Shown here piece by piece: positions 43,856 to 56,068 of a stretch of DNA of 64,000 nt. The notes under the pieces are model-generated. The model had not been told where the DNA came from and searched no databases. It worked only from the letters and a program-made list of their open reading frames with translations. Numbering within the stretch: position 1 is the first letter of the stretch; each line of letters starts with the position of its first letter. This DNA is from Atriophallophorus winterbourni (taxonomy: Eukaryota > Platyhelminthes > Trematoda > Plagiorchiida > Microphallidae): positions 62,001 to 126,000 of the forward strand of contig JACCGJ010005545.1 in the NCBI GenBank assembly GCA_013407085.1, in the 5' to 3' direction. Both the position numbers and the translations under genes were made by a program.

Positions 43856-45600
43856 TTAAGACGTTCGTTTTAACAAAGTGAATCTTTGCTTTAAACTTCT
43901 GATTTGCCGATCCGGTTCTACATTGCTCGTCTCACATTGGCTCATTTTATCAGAGTTGTTGTAGTCGTGAACCTTGCACGTCATTGGTTGGCTCATCGGT
44001 TCAATAATCGATCTACGGTACTTTTCGATTGGAAAACGAGCTAGACTCTCTAAACTACAACCACCTTCCCTTTTGTAGATTAGGTTTTCTTCAGGTCGGC
44101 TAATTTTAGAGATCTTCAACTGAGTCTCTGGCTTATCTTGCATTTTTTCTGTATTTTGGAACTCTTTATTGCTGTTCTCTGACTCTTTGAAATTAAGTTG
44201 GTCTTTATGTATCCGATGAACTGTAGTATCTGCTAAATCTGCAATTTCCTGCATTGAGTTTTCAGTGATTCTGGTAGCTATTCCAAGCAAATTATTTTTA
44301 GGAAAATAGATAGCATCGCTTGAGTCCATGCTTTGTTACGATGGGGTCGAGATTTGGAAAGTTAGGCCGGTGTTTATTTGTGGTGCAATGCAAAGCATTA
44401 CGGTATTGACGTAATTAGTTCCTAAGAATTCATCAAGTTCTTGAATGTTACTTGGATTGGCAAAATGTATAACACTTTTAAGTGATTTTTCTTATTTTCC
44501 ACCACAACTTTTAAGCAAGGATGTCGCGAAGCAGTTCGTAACAAGCGACATTCAATACGGTCTAACCAAGTTTCAATATTTAAGTTATCGTTTTACGACT
44601 AAAGCATCGCCTCATTGCTTTCGAGGCAAACAGGACTTCTAATTCTCTTGTTTTTAAAATACGCTTGTGCAAACGCGTCACAATTTTTCGCTGTGCTTAA
44701 TGTCCACTTCATGCCACCAAACTTTTTGTCTGGCTAGAGATTTCATGTTCTTCACTCCCACGTGACATTTCTGCAGCTCATAGAGTAAAAAATTCGCAAT
44801 GTTGCTGGAATCGAAATAGGTTCACCGCGACAAATAACAACATCTGGCTAAACAGATAATTCATCTCGAACTTGATATAATCTCACATATTTTTTCCGGA
44901 CATCTTGATGACTTCTTTCTTGATTGCTGATATAATGCCGAATAACGTTTCTTTGTTGAACATCGGAGTTGTTCAGGAGAAATTGTTCATGCTTGGAATG
45001 TGATACTGTACTATTCGGATGCAGAGAAACGAATATAAAAGAGACAGGAAGTCCCCATGTGAAATATCTTTATCAGGTTTATAAATGGTATCGTAATTAT
45101 TTCCAAGAAATTAAAAGAGCGAAATTCATTACCCGTACCAAGAAGCAAGAATCAAAAGTGCCCCGGTTTTATATTGATATTGCAAAATCAAGCTGCTTGA
45201 TGCAACTTCGGAGATACGATTCATGAAAACTCGTGAAACCGTCATATTGCCAGAATAAATAATGCTGGCCTTTCGATAAACTTTTGATGAAGTTTGAACT
45301 TACGTCTGCAGATGTTCGGGAAACTTGTGAGCTGCCCGAACCACCAGACCACTCTATTCCTACAACGAAGGTCCCAGTCAGGAATGTCATTCAAACGTCA
45401 ATCGACGGAAGTCTCATCGAAAGCTTACAGCCAAGTAGAAACAAATTGACAAATATATTTCGTATGGAGACGCACTAGAGTTTGTCATGTAAATTTCTAA
45501 ATACAATTTACAATCGGATTAATAATTGATCTACGTTTAGCATCGATTGGAAATTGAGACAGACTCGTTAAACTTCCAGAGATTGAGTGATTTCCGATTG
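43856..45600 (-). mobile_element. Old LTR (probably Gypsy) polyprotein remnant
   Basis: The minus strand at about 44640-44900 reads, across frames, RLYQVRDELSV, ICRGEPISIPATLR and MKSLARQKVWWHEVDI. This matches the zinc-binding start of a Gypsy integrase. A 157-codon frame at 43856-44329 (LESLARFPIEKYRRSII) has a diverged sister at about 45530-45580 (SLTSLSQFPIDAKRRSI) in the same orientation. The rest is too decayed to place. The 157-codon frame has no stop and could mislead a gene finder. Confidence 0.5.
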
Positions 45601-45950
45601 TCTGACAACGAATCGCTCGGAAACTAACGAGAGAGTGGGTGTTTTGTCGAGCCAACCCACTAGTATATTACGAATTGGCAACCTAACGCACACAGATGCC
45701 ATGGAAGTTAGAAGTGTTTGTTATTGCTGACTGCATGCGTGGAAAATACGATTTTACTTTGGAGAGACGCGTGTCTGAGTACACGAAAAAGTTAACAATT
45801 TGAACGCCCATGAGATTAACATTATCTTCTCGAGCGAAACGAGATTCAACTTTCGGAAGCGATTTCGCTCGTGAAGAGAGGTTGCTATATCTGCTCCGAA
45901 TCCAGATAAAGTTTACGAGGCCTCTGCGACCCTGCAACTGTAGAAACAAC
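45601..45950. other. No gene or repeat recognised
   Basis: An 88-codon minus-strand open frame at 45683-45949 has no recognisable motif. Confidence 0.35.
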
Positions 45951-46790
45951 TCAGAACTCAGAACTCAGAAAATTGTATGGTAGAAAAAGCATTAAGCTTA
46001 ACAATAACCATAGGATGACAAGGTATATGGAACATATAAAAATATATAAAAAATATAAAATATCTCGAGAATCAATAGGGACACTCGCATACCGCGTGGT
46101 TCGTCATAAACTCATCGAGTTTGGAAGCGAAAACCTCAACAGATTCTGATCGTGTGATTTCTTCAGGCAAATAATTCCAAGTGAAACAAATTCTTACCGA
46201 GAAAAAATTACGACGTATAAACAATCGAGAATGCGGAATGCTTAAAGCCTTTGAATGTGTTCGTGTTCGAGCAAGGTCATTGGGCTTTAGCAAGTGTTTA
46301 AGGGGATGGTTTACAGAATGCAGGATTTTGAAGGTCAACATAAGGTCACTTCGAATCCGCCGTTGAGTAAAATCGTGTAGCTTCCGTTTTAACATTCGCT
46401 CTGTGAAAGGCAAATTTCTGTACCGGGAGACCAACTTTGTAGCACGATGATAAATCCTGTCGAGTAGTTCGATATCCTTCCTCAGCCATGGTGCCCATGC
46501 TTGGACGGAATATTCCATAACAGGACGTATATACGTGTTAATTACCCGGGGTAGCGTTTCGGGCGTAAAAATGCGGAATATTCTTTTGAGAAGACTCAAG
46601 ATACGGCAAGCTTTATTGTACACCATCCGGCAATGCTGCCCAGGCTTAAGGTTAAACGAAACCTAGATACCAAGATCTTTTTCTGCTGTGGTCCAGACGA
46701 GATCTTGCGTGCCAAGCTGATACGTGTGGTGCATAGATTTTCAAAGCTGCAGCATTTTACATTTCGCAGGGTTAAATGGTAACTCATTTA
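45951..46790 (-). mobile_element. CR1 subfamily B, 3' end fragment
   Basis: A frame at 46072-46626 encodes NKACRILSLLKRIF, INTYIRPVMEYSVQAW, IYHRATKLVS, PFTERMLKRKLHD and ICFTWNYLPEEI, ending in a natural stop. The 3' tail repeats CTGAGTTCTGAG (45951-45970). It is the sister copy of the element at 1080-2112. The 5' side ends where the tail of the next CR1 begins. Confidence 0.85.
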
Positions 46791-49083
46791 TTCATATTCA
46801 TAGATTTATTCATAGATTGTATGCAGGTAAAAAGCTATGCTTTACAAGACCCACAAAAATGTACGTCGGGTCGGATGGTAAAAAATATCAAAATATTGTT
46901 AGATTATTGTCAAACATAAAAACATACTTTTTTTGAAAATTTCAACAGTTCCAGATTGTACCACATGAGTAGGTAAATTGTTCCACAGTTGCTCATTGCG
47001 AACGGAAAATGCATATTTGCGGCAGTTCAACCTGCTATGTTGTTGGTAAAGTTTCGATTGGTGACTTCGCAGATGTGTGTTATGGGAAAGATGAAACAAA
47101 TAACCGCAAGGATGATTTGTTTGATTATGCACTGTCCAAATGAAAATCAGTGCTCCTCGTTTCCGTCTCTATTCAGCCGAATGCAAATTCAATAATTTGA
47201 GTCGTGTTTCGTATGGATAATTTGATAGTCCCATGACGAGTTTTGTCGCTCTGCGCTGTGGAGTTTCTAATAACAGAATATCTTTTTTCAACCAAGGATC
47301 CCATGCCGGTATAGCATATTCAACATGAGGACGGATGTACGTTGAAATCAATTTGCAGGCAATATTGGGGTCAAACGAACCTAGGACTCTTCTAAGGAGA
47401 CCCAAGTTGTTTTCAGCTTTGCAGGCAGCCAGTCCACATTGCATTGAGTTTCCTAAGTCTGATTGGATAATCACACCTAAATCTTTTTCAGTGGAACTGG
47501 GACTAACGAAATAAGATGCTTAGATCCCCTTGTAATGCCATACAGTCATTAACAGACCTGACACGTTTCCAAATTTTAATATAATCGGCAAATAGTATCA
47601 AGTTGCATCCAATATTCTCTACTATATCGTTCATATACACCAAGAATAGAAGAGGTCCAAGCACCGAACCTTGCGGAACTCCACTCGTGACGTCTATTTT
47701 TCTAGATAAGGGGCTGCCAACGCGAACTTGGACGTGTCTATCAGTAAGATAGTCCCTTATCCAATTCAGCAATATTCCCGTTATTCCATAGGATTCGAGC
47801 TTTTTAATTAAGATGTCATGGTTGACTCTGTCGAAAGCTTTGGAAATATCGATGTAGCAAGCATGTACAGCCTCACCTTCGTCCAGTGCCTTGGTCCAAT
47901 CCTCGAACGTGGTGAGAAGGTTAGATAAACAGCAACGACCTCTTCGAAAACCGTGTTGTGCCGCGGTCAAAATGTTTTGGTTTTCAAAATGTTCTCTTAT
48001 GCGCGCAGTCACAATGCGTTCCATTAATTTAGAGATCACCGGAAGTAACGTTACCGGTCTATAGTTTGCTATGTCTGAACGGCTACCGCCTTTATAAATA
48101 GGAGTTATCATCCCTGCTTTTCATTGCCATGGTATTTTTCCTTCATTTAAGCTGAGATTGAATATGCGAGTGAGAGGAGCAGTCAAAGCAACGCGACACC
48201 TGCGAAGTATGGCGGGGGTAATTTTGTCTGCGCCTGGCGACTTGTTTTCGTTTAGTTGACAAAGTTCCCGCCAAACCATGTATTCGTTGATAGTCATTTC
48301 ACTTAGTAATTCGAAATGTGGCGAATTTGGTGAATTTTGATATGGGATACAACGCTTGGGATTGAAGACAAATGAGTAAAACGTTGCTAAAGCATCTGCG
48401 GTATCTTGGGCAGTGTGGTTCAATCCATTAGGTGTTAATACAGAGAAAACACCTGGTTTGATCTTTGATCGTTCATTGACTATCTTGTAGAGAAGCTTTG
48501 GATTCTTTTCCATTCTCTTAAGCAAGTTCCATTGGAATTGCATGCGATCTTCTCTTACAAAAGTCGTGACTTGATTCCGTATCTTACAGAATCGCTTCCA
48601 AGTTGCTTCCGTACCAAAATTCTTATGAGTTACCCAAGACTCTCGCTTAACAGCTAACCATTTCTTAGTTCTACTCCGAATAACAAACTGGTTGCTGTAG
48701 CTGCATTTGTGTGGTACAAAAATCGAGTTTTCGTAAATCCTCAAATTCAGATAATTTAGAAACGAATTGTAATATGAGCCAGAATCCATTGAATCAAACT
48801 CATGAGTGTGTGCATCCCGGAGATTGATATTTAATGATTCAAATTGTATTTTCCTTATGACTTTTGTATGTTCGCTCGATCGTTCCGCACTACATACATA
48901 ATCAAACAAAAGCACCACATGATCACTCTTTCCCGGTGGTGCCAGGTATTGTATATTCTCTACCGCGGTTGCCTCAGACGTTAAGACGAGGTCAAGGGTT
49001 GAAGGTTGGTCAAGACCCCGCCAGCGAGTTGGCTGGTTAACATGATTGTGCAGTGAAGCAATTTCTATAACGGGCAATGATCT
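46785..49083 (-). mobile_element. CR1 subfamily E, endonuclease-truncated, with RT deletion
   Basis: Frames 48121-49077 (KSDHVVLLFDYV, RSRTKKWLAV, NKSPGADKITPAIL), 47503-48111 (MITPIYKGGSRSD, NYRPVTLLPVISKLMER, QHGFRRGRCCLSNL, DISKAFDRVNHD, SGVPQGSVLGPLLFLVY), 47169-47474 and 46899-47132. The catalytic site reads FADYIK, the second Asp being Tyr (about 47590). About 50 residues are deleted near 47490. The 3' tail near 46785-46815 repeats TATGAATAAATC. The 5' part of the endonuclease is missing. Confidence 0.87.
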
Positions 49084-49099
49084 TAGAGATGCGAATGGT

Positions 49100-50442
49100 C
49101 ACCCTTGGATCATGTTTTAAAAAATCGAATTAAAACTCGTGTCGTTGCTAGAAACTCGCACGAACACAGCCTCGTTTGTACTCAAACAAACAACAAACGA
49201 CAGTTGTATTTTAAAGAATAACGCATCTATTTCTGACGAAACCAGATGGAGAAAAGTGTACGATAATGAACCCAGCAACTTGAGTTCCCGACGCCAGCAT
49301 ATAGAACAACCTAACGAGCATGTAAACCCGGCACAAACACCGAAATCATGCGCCACCGCAGCTCCAGGCCATTCAGTTTTCGGCTCTGATAGCAAAGCAT
49401 ATATAGCTATTGAAAAGAATACAGGTGGACAAACTACGAAAATATCGAACAATCGATCAGCCACCCGGTTCCACAACTCAAGTGTACTATGTACGAATAT
49501 ACCAGAACCCGATGCTCCACTATTTGAGGCTCGGAAGCAACACGAGCTTAAGGCGTGGTTTGACTTGATCGAAATAAATCATGTTACACCAACTTCATTC
49601 AATCGACCTACTAGAAACCGTAATTTGCCACACCACAACAAACCACGATTGCTTAAAATTTCCGTAAACAATGAAAGTGACTTAGAAGATATGTTGCTAA
49701 AAGTATAGATGCTACTAAGTAGCTCTGAAACACCGTGCCGCGTCTACCCCGTCCATGTTGCGAGAGACACGGCAAAACCACCGAACGCGGTGACCTTTCC
49801 TACCGCAGTCTCATTTTACGTGAGGTTCCGGAAATCATCGGTGATTCTTCCATTCACGAAGACGCTAACCACGATCGTAAGCAGTGGAGATTTCTGAAAG
49901 AAATTATGAACATTTTCGAGGAAGTTACGGTCGATATTTTCCGTCTGCCACGATCTACGAAGTACAATGGAACTGGTCTAAATCCACTGAAGGTGATCTT
50001 TTGAACAGCGTCATGGCCGATAGACTAAGATGCACATGGAAAGCTTTGAAACAAAAGTTACTTTATCTAATGCCAGCGTCAAAGTACGAGACAATCATCA
50101 TGTTCAGAGGATAACGGTCAACCAAGAAAACTTTCAGATCCATCCAATATTTTTCCTAATATATATGAACGATTTTTCAATACCAAATGACAGTAAGATG
50201 GTTCTGTTTGCTGACGTTATAGAAGTATGGAGGCAAATCAGTAATGCTGAATATTGTAGAAAACGATTTGAATGCTTTTTATAACTGGTCATCCGAAAAT
50301 AAATTGTCATTTAATATGAAAGGTCTAAGATCGTTTAGATCAGTCGTGACCTTGGCTTTTCCTATCCATACAAGCTCGGTGACAAAATCTTGGAGTACAC
50401 CTCGGAAGAAAAGCTCCTGCGTGTCGGAATTGGCAGTAGTGT
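49100..50442 (+). mobile_element. CR1-type element, ORF1 joined to RT by deletion
   Basis: The frame 49139-49705 encodes an ORF1 part (LCTNIPEPDAPLF, NKPRLLKISVNNESDLE) matching the region at 24460-24670. It continues in shifted frames (LILREVPEII, FRLPRSTKYNGTG, to about 50010), then jumps to a reverse transcriptase piece (IFFLIYMNDF, MVLFADVIEVW, about 50140-50240). The active site reads FADV. The whole endonuclease is missing. It lies head to head with the minus-strand CR1 on its left. Confidence 0.75.
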
Positions 50443-50631
50443 GAACTAGAATTTTCCTTCGGTTTTGAATGATCAGTTGAGGTTGTTCTCGAACCAGTAG
50501 TACACCATTCATGACTCTCAAAACAAGGTTCAACCGGATACGCCGTTTGAGCGATGATTGTAGGTGTTGAATCATATCGTCTACTTTAGCTCAAATGAGA
50601 TTCTTTCTTTATGCTTTTCCTTCCATGTAGA
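50443..50631. repeat. 190-base repeat, copy 1
   Basis: It matches 61663-61857 from GAACTAGAATTTTCC to TTCCATGTAGA, with the same start and end points. On the minus strand LKRRIRLNLVLRVMNG weakly resembles the CR1 RRIRxDLILxxKIL block, so it may derive from a CR1 C-terminus. Confidence 0.75.
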
Positions 50632-50657
50632 GATGGAGATTGACGAGAGAAAATCGC

Positions 50658-50663
50658 TTTATT
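50658..50663 (-). promoter_or_regulatory. Possible poly(A) signal of the sorting nexin gene
   Basis: AATAAA on the minus strand, about 48 bases after the stop codon of the proposed last exon. Confidence 0.4.
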
Positions 50664-50710
50664 AAAACTCCTTTAGCTTTGGTCAGTCAGTACGGCGCGC
50701 CAGCCGCGCT

Positions 50711-50749
50711 TCATTTACTGTAAGACCACCTAAATTGATCCATGTTTTG
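50711..50749 (-). CDS. SNX1/2: Possible last coding exon of sorting nexin gene
   Basis: After an acceptor (ATTATACAG, ending at 50750) the minus strand is open in phase 0 for 12 codons (QNMDQFRWSYSK) and then stops. The upstream exon at 55210-55362 ends in phase 0. In SNX1/SNX2 proteins the BAR domain is followed by a short end with a Trp, so the position is plausible, but the sequence match is weak. A poly(A) signal follows closely. This is inference. Confidence 0.35.
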   Translation of the reverse strand, partial: QNMDQFRWSYSK

Positions 50750-51114
50750 CTGTATAATGACTAATTAGTTCAAATATGATTAATAATGTATCTAAAGACC
50801 GGTTTATGATCGCGTATATGTCGTGAAAATTTTAAACAGCGACTTGCGTTTATTATTCTTTCTTTTGGAGTATAATTACGTGATTAGCAATTAACCTTTA
50901 CAACTTATATGCATGTCCGAAACTCCAAGTATTCATGAATATAAGACCCTACCCAAAAAGTATCGTGGCACAGCCTGGTTATCGTTTGTCTATTTAAGCA
51001 GGGACCTCGGTTTTAACATCGCGGGGGTTTGCTGTCTAAATATAGGGTTAATTTCCGTCCGTGAAGTATTTTGTGAAATTTCGGGAAATGAAAACTATTG
51101 CTAAACATTTTTCT

Positions 51115-51960
51115 GTATGGTTGTATTTCTTTTCATACATTTATTTATAGGTGCTATGAGGGTTAAAAACTATGCTTTAGAAGATCCACAAAAATGTCAA
51201 CAATTTCAGATTATTTCACGTGAAAAGATCAATTTTTCCACAATTGCACACTGCGGACAAAAATGCGTATTTGCAGCAGTTCAAAATGCCATGTTGTTGA
51301 TAGAGGTTAAACGTGTGGCCTAGAAGTTCTGTGAAGAGAGTGGTGTACCAAATGATGCAGTGGTGGTTTGTTTGAATTAGCACTGTCCAACTGAAGATTA
51401 GTGCTACTCGTATTCGTCTATATAGGGCTGAATGCAGTTGCAGTCTTTGGAGGCGTGTTTCGTATAGATGATTAGAAAGTCCAAGGTGAGCATTGTGTAG
51501 TTACAAATAGCTGAATATCTTTTAACGAGCAATAATCAAGTGCTTGTATGCTAGATTTGAAATGAGGACGGATGGAGGTTGAAATCAACTTGCAAATGAT
51601 AACGGCGTCAAACGAACTGTGAGCTTTTCTGAAAAGACCCAAATTACTTTCAGCTTTGTTGACAGCAAGTCGACGTTGAATTGTATTTCCTAAGTCAGTC
51701 CGCCCAAATCTTTCTCGAAAGAGACGGGTTGATGAGCAGTTCTGCCGATTTAATATTCGTTGTCAAATTTGCTAAGCGATACTAATCTACATATGTGGTA
51801 TCCCATGGCATTTTGTTATATTTGGACTACGCATGAATCATGTCGAGATATCGTTGCATGTTCTGCATAGCAAATCTTCGTGTCGTCTGCGGACATAAGC
51901 ACTGAAATTGTACTACAAGGTATGCCATATACTTAGCTTACAAATACATTTCACGGGCAC
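51115..51960 (-). mobile_element. CR1 subfamily E, heavily decayed 3' end
   Basis: By nucleotide similarity this follows the minus-strand copy at 46785-47500: TTTATTTATAGGTGCTATG tail, AACTATGCTTTAGAAGATCC, TGCGTATTTGCAGCAGTTC, GGACGGATGGAGGTTGAAATC. No frame remains open. Confidence 0.65.
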
Positions 51961-53242
51961 TTAACCATTCTTTTATCGACACGCGAAGCTACCGTCAACT
52001 GCGTAGGTAATATGGTTTGATAAGAGCAGCTGATGCTTGACATTATCAAATGTTTTAAAAAATCAATATAGAATTGGTCCTAACTTCCGTGACAACGTTC
52101 ACACGCTTCTTCACTCATCTGGCTCAGCAGAATCAACCGTGATCACATCTTCGTATTTTCGATAGCAGGATTCAAGTCATTCTATCCTCTGACTGGTGAA
52201 ATTCGTTGATTTTGCAATCGACTGTCGGTTGTTTACCAAGATATTGAACTGCAATCGTCTGAGATGCTGTTTAAATTGCTGTATATATTGAAATGGTTGT
52301 AACCGATCGGGGAACCATATTCATTAAAAAGAAAGTTTGTAATAAATCGAGTACCAATAAATTACAATTCAGCCGATTCACAAAAACCTTATTTGTAAAT
52401 TAGCTGTTGTTATTGATTTAACACTTTTAGCATCAATTCCAATGGTACCGAGGTGCTTTGATAATATGTGAAAAATTATATCAAATAAGTGTGGGGGATG
52501 TGAGCAATACATTACCTTATATCCAATCCCCGTTTCAAAATTTGCTACATCTCAAAACAAAGCTAGCCCACTCAGGGTTCAGTTAGTACGACAACCAATC
52601 TTCTCAATGAATGAATAATCACAATGTCTAGTAAACGGAACTAACTTTATGCGTCCGGGATCGATATTGAGTGATAGTTCATTTTATATGCTACAAGTTT
52701 ACTGAACTTTATTCACCAGCAAACTCAGCTTCTTGTCATTTTATTGCAGTAAGAATCACGACTAACTAATTCAGCAATTGCTTATCCACATAAAATAACA
52801 GGAAATACCGAACAGCAAAAGTAGACGGAGTAGAATTAGCCCTAACATAATTCAGACAATTAATGACAACAAATAAAACCCGTTCTCCAGGAATTGACAA
52901 CATACATCTCAATCAATTGTGTAGTCGGGTATATCGAACTGGGAAGCCCTGACTTTTTAGATAGAAAGTACTAAACATTTTTCCCGAAAACGTGTTGATG
53001 CAACACCAATATGTCGCACGTAATATCTCAGATTCATTACAAACCCCCAATTATGCCTTGAAGCTCACCGATCATTTTGCTGTATATGTGCCCGCTTTAT
53101 GTGGAATACGCCTCGTACAAATGTCGTCGTATCAACAAATATTTATAATTCAGAAAAATTGCGGTGCCTTCAAATCGGCCATGTATAAAATTATTTACTG
53201 TGCTTTTTCCATCAAAAATGTCGTTAAAATCTAACACTAGCG
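51961..53242. other. Mostly unrecognised; two small repeat scraps
   Basis: 52488-52521 (GTGTGGGGGATGTGAGCAA) matches the end of the 241-base hammerhead repeat unit. About 52860-52920 (plus) encodes NKTRSPGIDNIH, a linker scrap of a non-LTR element. The rest is AT-rich and featureless. Confidence 0.45.
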
Positions 53243-53335
53243 CATGCGGATCCTGATCTTACTGTCCCTAAAACCTGGTCGTTGGGTGCGTGATGGAAAT
53301 ACATGCAAATGAGCTTTTTGTTGTAATACTATATG
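53243..53335 (+). repeat. Hammerhead repeat copy with the catalytic core deleted
   Basis: It matches the minus strand of 18500-18600 on both sides (GCGCATGCGGATCCTGATCT, then GGAAATACATGCAAATGA), but a run of about 22 bases covering CTGATGA, stem II and the start of GAAA is absent near 53272. Confidence 0.65.
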
Positions 53336-54540
53336 TTTGCCAAATCCAACGTTTAAATATCCACGGAGATAATTTTGGACGCGCACTATTCGAAAGAACT
53401 ACGAAACTGTCTACAGTGAAACGTCTGCCAAAAAGGGCCGCTACTGTATTTGATAAGAAAAACTAGATAATATATTGAACTAATCAAGCAAGACGAACAA
53501 GAAACTTCACGCAGTTGACAATTTGTAACCTGATCTCGAAACAATTTGGTCTCACCAGCGTATTATCATTGTTAGTATTTAACCGCAGCAATGAACGGAA
53601 TTGTTGACGATGAATTATCATATTAAATATTTGATGATCATTGTAAATATTAAATGCTTTTGCTACCATAAATTTTGGCACCTTTGAAAAACACGTTTGT
53701 AAAACAATTGAAAGTAGTTTGACAAATTCTTACGTGATTTCGTATATCAATATTAGTGGACACATTAATTCGTGCCATGTACAATGGTAACCAAGGGCCT
53801 TGTGATAGTAATCATTAAGACAGAGGTTAGCAACGTTTCAACTATGACCCCTAGATGCGCTTGAATACTGACCAACACGGCACTGCTACCGAAAGAACAA
53901 CAGAACCCCAAACGAAAGTTATCAAACAAAATAACGAAGCCAAAGCAATGTATTAAAAAAAAATTAAGCAAATAGCGTACCGAGAAAAAATTAAGTGACG
54001 ATAATAAACGAACGTCTAAACGTGGGTTTTATAGAATTCCCAGAAGTTGAGAATCTGAAAAAATTGTAAAACAGTGCTTATAATACAGAATAACAAACAT
54101 TCACGTTCAGCGTCTTGGCAAGGATGAGAAATTGTGCAGATAACGTTTTGCGTTTGAGTTATTGGTCTACACGATCGCATCTTACTAACCGCAATTAAGC
54201 AAATCAGTATTGGCTACGGGCTATTTGTACTCATTAACCGGAGACAACGGGATCGGGCTTTCATGGGAGTTGAGCGCGTTTACTAAAACAAGTACTGGAT
54301 TATATTCGCGCATCCAGCAATGTGAAGGGTGTTCAGGGTGAAATTCTGTTTCCAGCGATGGAATGATGTAAATAAGCAACTTTTGCAATCAATCACACTC
54401 CACGGCAGGTTTAGCACTTGAACTTCGAAATTTAAACATAGTTTACTATCGTATTATCATCATGAACCTCAATCCCGTTGTCTTCAGTGGATGATGGAAA
54501 ACAACGTGAAACCGGGAGTAAAACGTGCCAATCAATGTAC
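53336..54540. other. No gene or repeat recognised
   Basis: SNX intron sequence if the proposed last exon is right. At 54490-54530 the string ACAACGTGAAACCGG weakly resembles the hammerhead repeat family. Confidence 0.4.
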
Positions 54541-54544
54541 TACA

Positions 54545-55130
54545 AATTTAATGGTCTAAAAACATGTAGCTTTACAAAAACCACAGAATAATATCTAAAA
54601 TACGAACGACGTAACAGTCAAAATGGGGATCAGGTTCATAATGGACAGTTTGGAAATCAAACAAAATTCCAAAGAGTAGAATTTGTTTTCGGTCGCACAA
54701 TGGAGTGACACATGTAGATCCATGGGATTAAGGACCAAAAGGGCATCAAGCTTTCTCTTAAACATGTTTCGATTGGGGAGGTTCACGACATAATCAAGTA
54801 AATGGTTCCACGTAAAACAGTTTATGCAGGAGTGTGTTATTTGAATGGTATGATTATATCTGAGTCGGGACACTGAAATCAATTTTAAAAAGTGGCACTT
54901 GAGTGGTGAATGCATTATTTTACAGTATAGTATTAGGTCACTTCGAATGCGCCTACGCTAGAGGGTGCTCATTCCGATTCTAGATATTTGTTGTTCAAAC
55001 AGAAGCGCATACAATCCGGTGACAATTATGGTTGCCTTATGATAAATACTCTCGCGTAGCGCAAGGCTTGCGCTGTAGAGTTGACGACTGGGTGTAAGTA
55101 TGCATAGGGTATCTTGGTCAATGAACATGT
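54545..55130 (-). mobile_element. CR1 subfamily C, 3' end fragment in SNX intron
   Basis: It ends on the minus strand in ACATGTTTTTAGACCATT, as does the full copy at 28340-28380, and encodes IYHKATIIVTGLYAL, RRIRSD-type sequence and CFTWNHLLDYVVNLPNR. There are several frame breaks. Confidence 0.78.
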
Positions 55131-55209
55131 AAGCGAACCTAAAAAAACACAAAACGCACAACTGTCTAAATAGCGACAATGAATTTCATTGTTAGACTTA
55201 ATGACTCAC

Positions 55210-55362
55210 GTCTATCTGCTTTTTAAGGAGAGATTCCAGAAATTGTTCGAGCGTCTGCTTACAGTCCAGGAAACGTGTTTGGTCAAGTCGAGAAAATTCT
55301 TCTCTGATCACGTTAGAAATAACTTCGAAACGTTCACGATCATTTTCAGCTTGTGCTATTTT
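55210..55362 (-). CDS. SNX1/2: Sorting nexin (SNX1/SNX2, Vps5-like), BAR-domain exon
   Basis: Minus-strand exon of 153 bases (51 codons), phase 0 in and out, with acceptor GTCAATAG (ending 55363) and donor GTGAGT (55204-55209). It encodes ENDRERFEVISNVIREEFSRL and FLDCKQTLEQFLESLLKKQID (given here in parts), which corresponds to the last long helix of the SNX1/SNX2 BAR domain. There, FExIS, KE or REE, and FLE blocks are typical. A CR1 fragment sits in the intron just downstream. Confidence 0.85.
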
Positions 55363-55904
55363 CTATTGACGGTATAGAAAAGTGTTACGATAAAAAGTTG
55401 GAACACGTAAATACAGAAAACGTTAGAAAGTAAGCATAAGTCGATAGTATGGTAGAACTTATCAAGCTTCTGTATAAACTAATTCTAACTAAGCAACAAA
55501 TTAATTCAGATATACCTACAACGAACACGCGTTGCTTCCTGAAGTTCATTAAGAATTATTCACAATATTTAAAAATGTATAATATAGGAAATTAACCCAA
55601 TTACTTCATCGTAAGGGTTTCAACGGGGGGTTATAAACCACCAAGGTATTCGCAGAATAGCCTCACACAACAAGAAAGCTCATCATGTATCAACGAAAAA
55701 AGTACTCCCCTACAGCTCCAAGTACGATGAATTATCAAGAGATATCGAAAACCAAATTTATGGTTATTTTTCCGAATTTTTGTGTAAACCCAACTCTCTC
55801 ATATCTAGATAATGATACCATAATGTTTACGATTAAGTGTGGCAAATAAACTGATGGACGATAATAAAAGACTACATTTAGTCTCGAGAACTGAAAATAG
55901 AACT
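55363..55904. other. SNX intron, no feature seen
   Basis: AT-rich sequence between two SNX exons; nothing else supported. Confidence 0.5.
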
Positions 55905-55907
55905 GGC

Positions 55908-56000
55908 AGTGAGACTCCAGCGTGTTTTCGCATGCAGCTCACTACCGGTGGCAATTCAATTTAGCACGGTTAGACGTATAGCACAGAAGTGCTGGGAAAT
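55908..56000 (+). repeat. Dispersed 240-base repeat, partial copy
   Basis: It shares GTGAGACTCCAGC, GCATGCAGCTCACTACC and CAATTTAGCACGG with the minus strand of 56755-56860. Only the second half of the repeat is present. Confidence 0.65.
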
Positions 56001-56068
56001 TAGGAACCCTGGAATCCTTGGGATTCAAACATTTAATGCTAACAACCAAAAATAGTAGCGAAACTCAC

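Noticed and set aside
43856..44329. 157-codon minus-strand frame as a host gene
   Set aside because: It follows integrase-like remnants in the same orientation and has a decayed sister sequence near 45550, so a transposon origin is more likely.
54490..54530. Additional hammerhead (string ACAACGTGAAACCGG)
   Set aside because: No CTGATGA box and no stem II or stem I pairing could be drawn; at best a relic.
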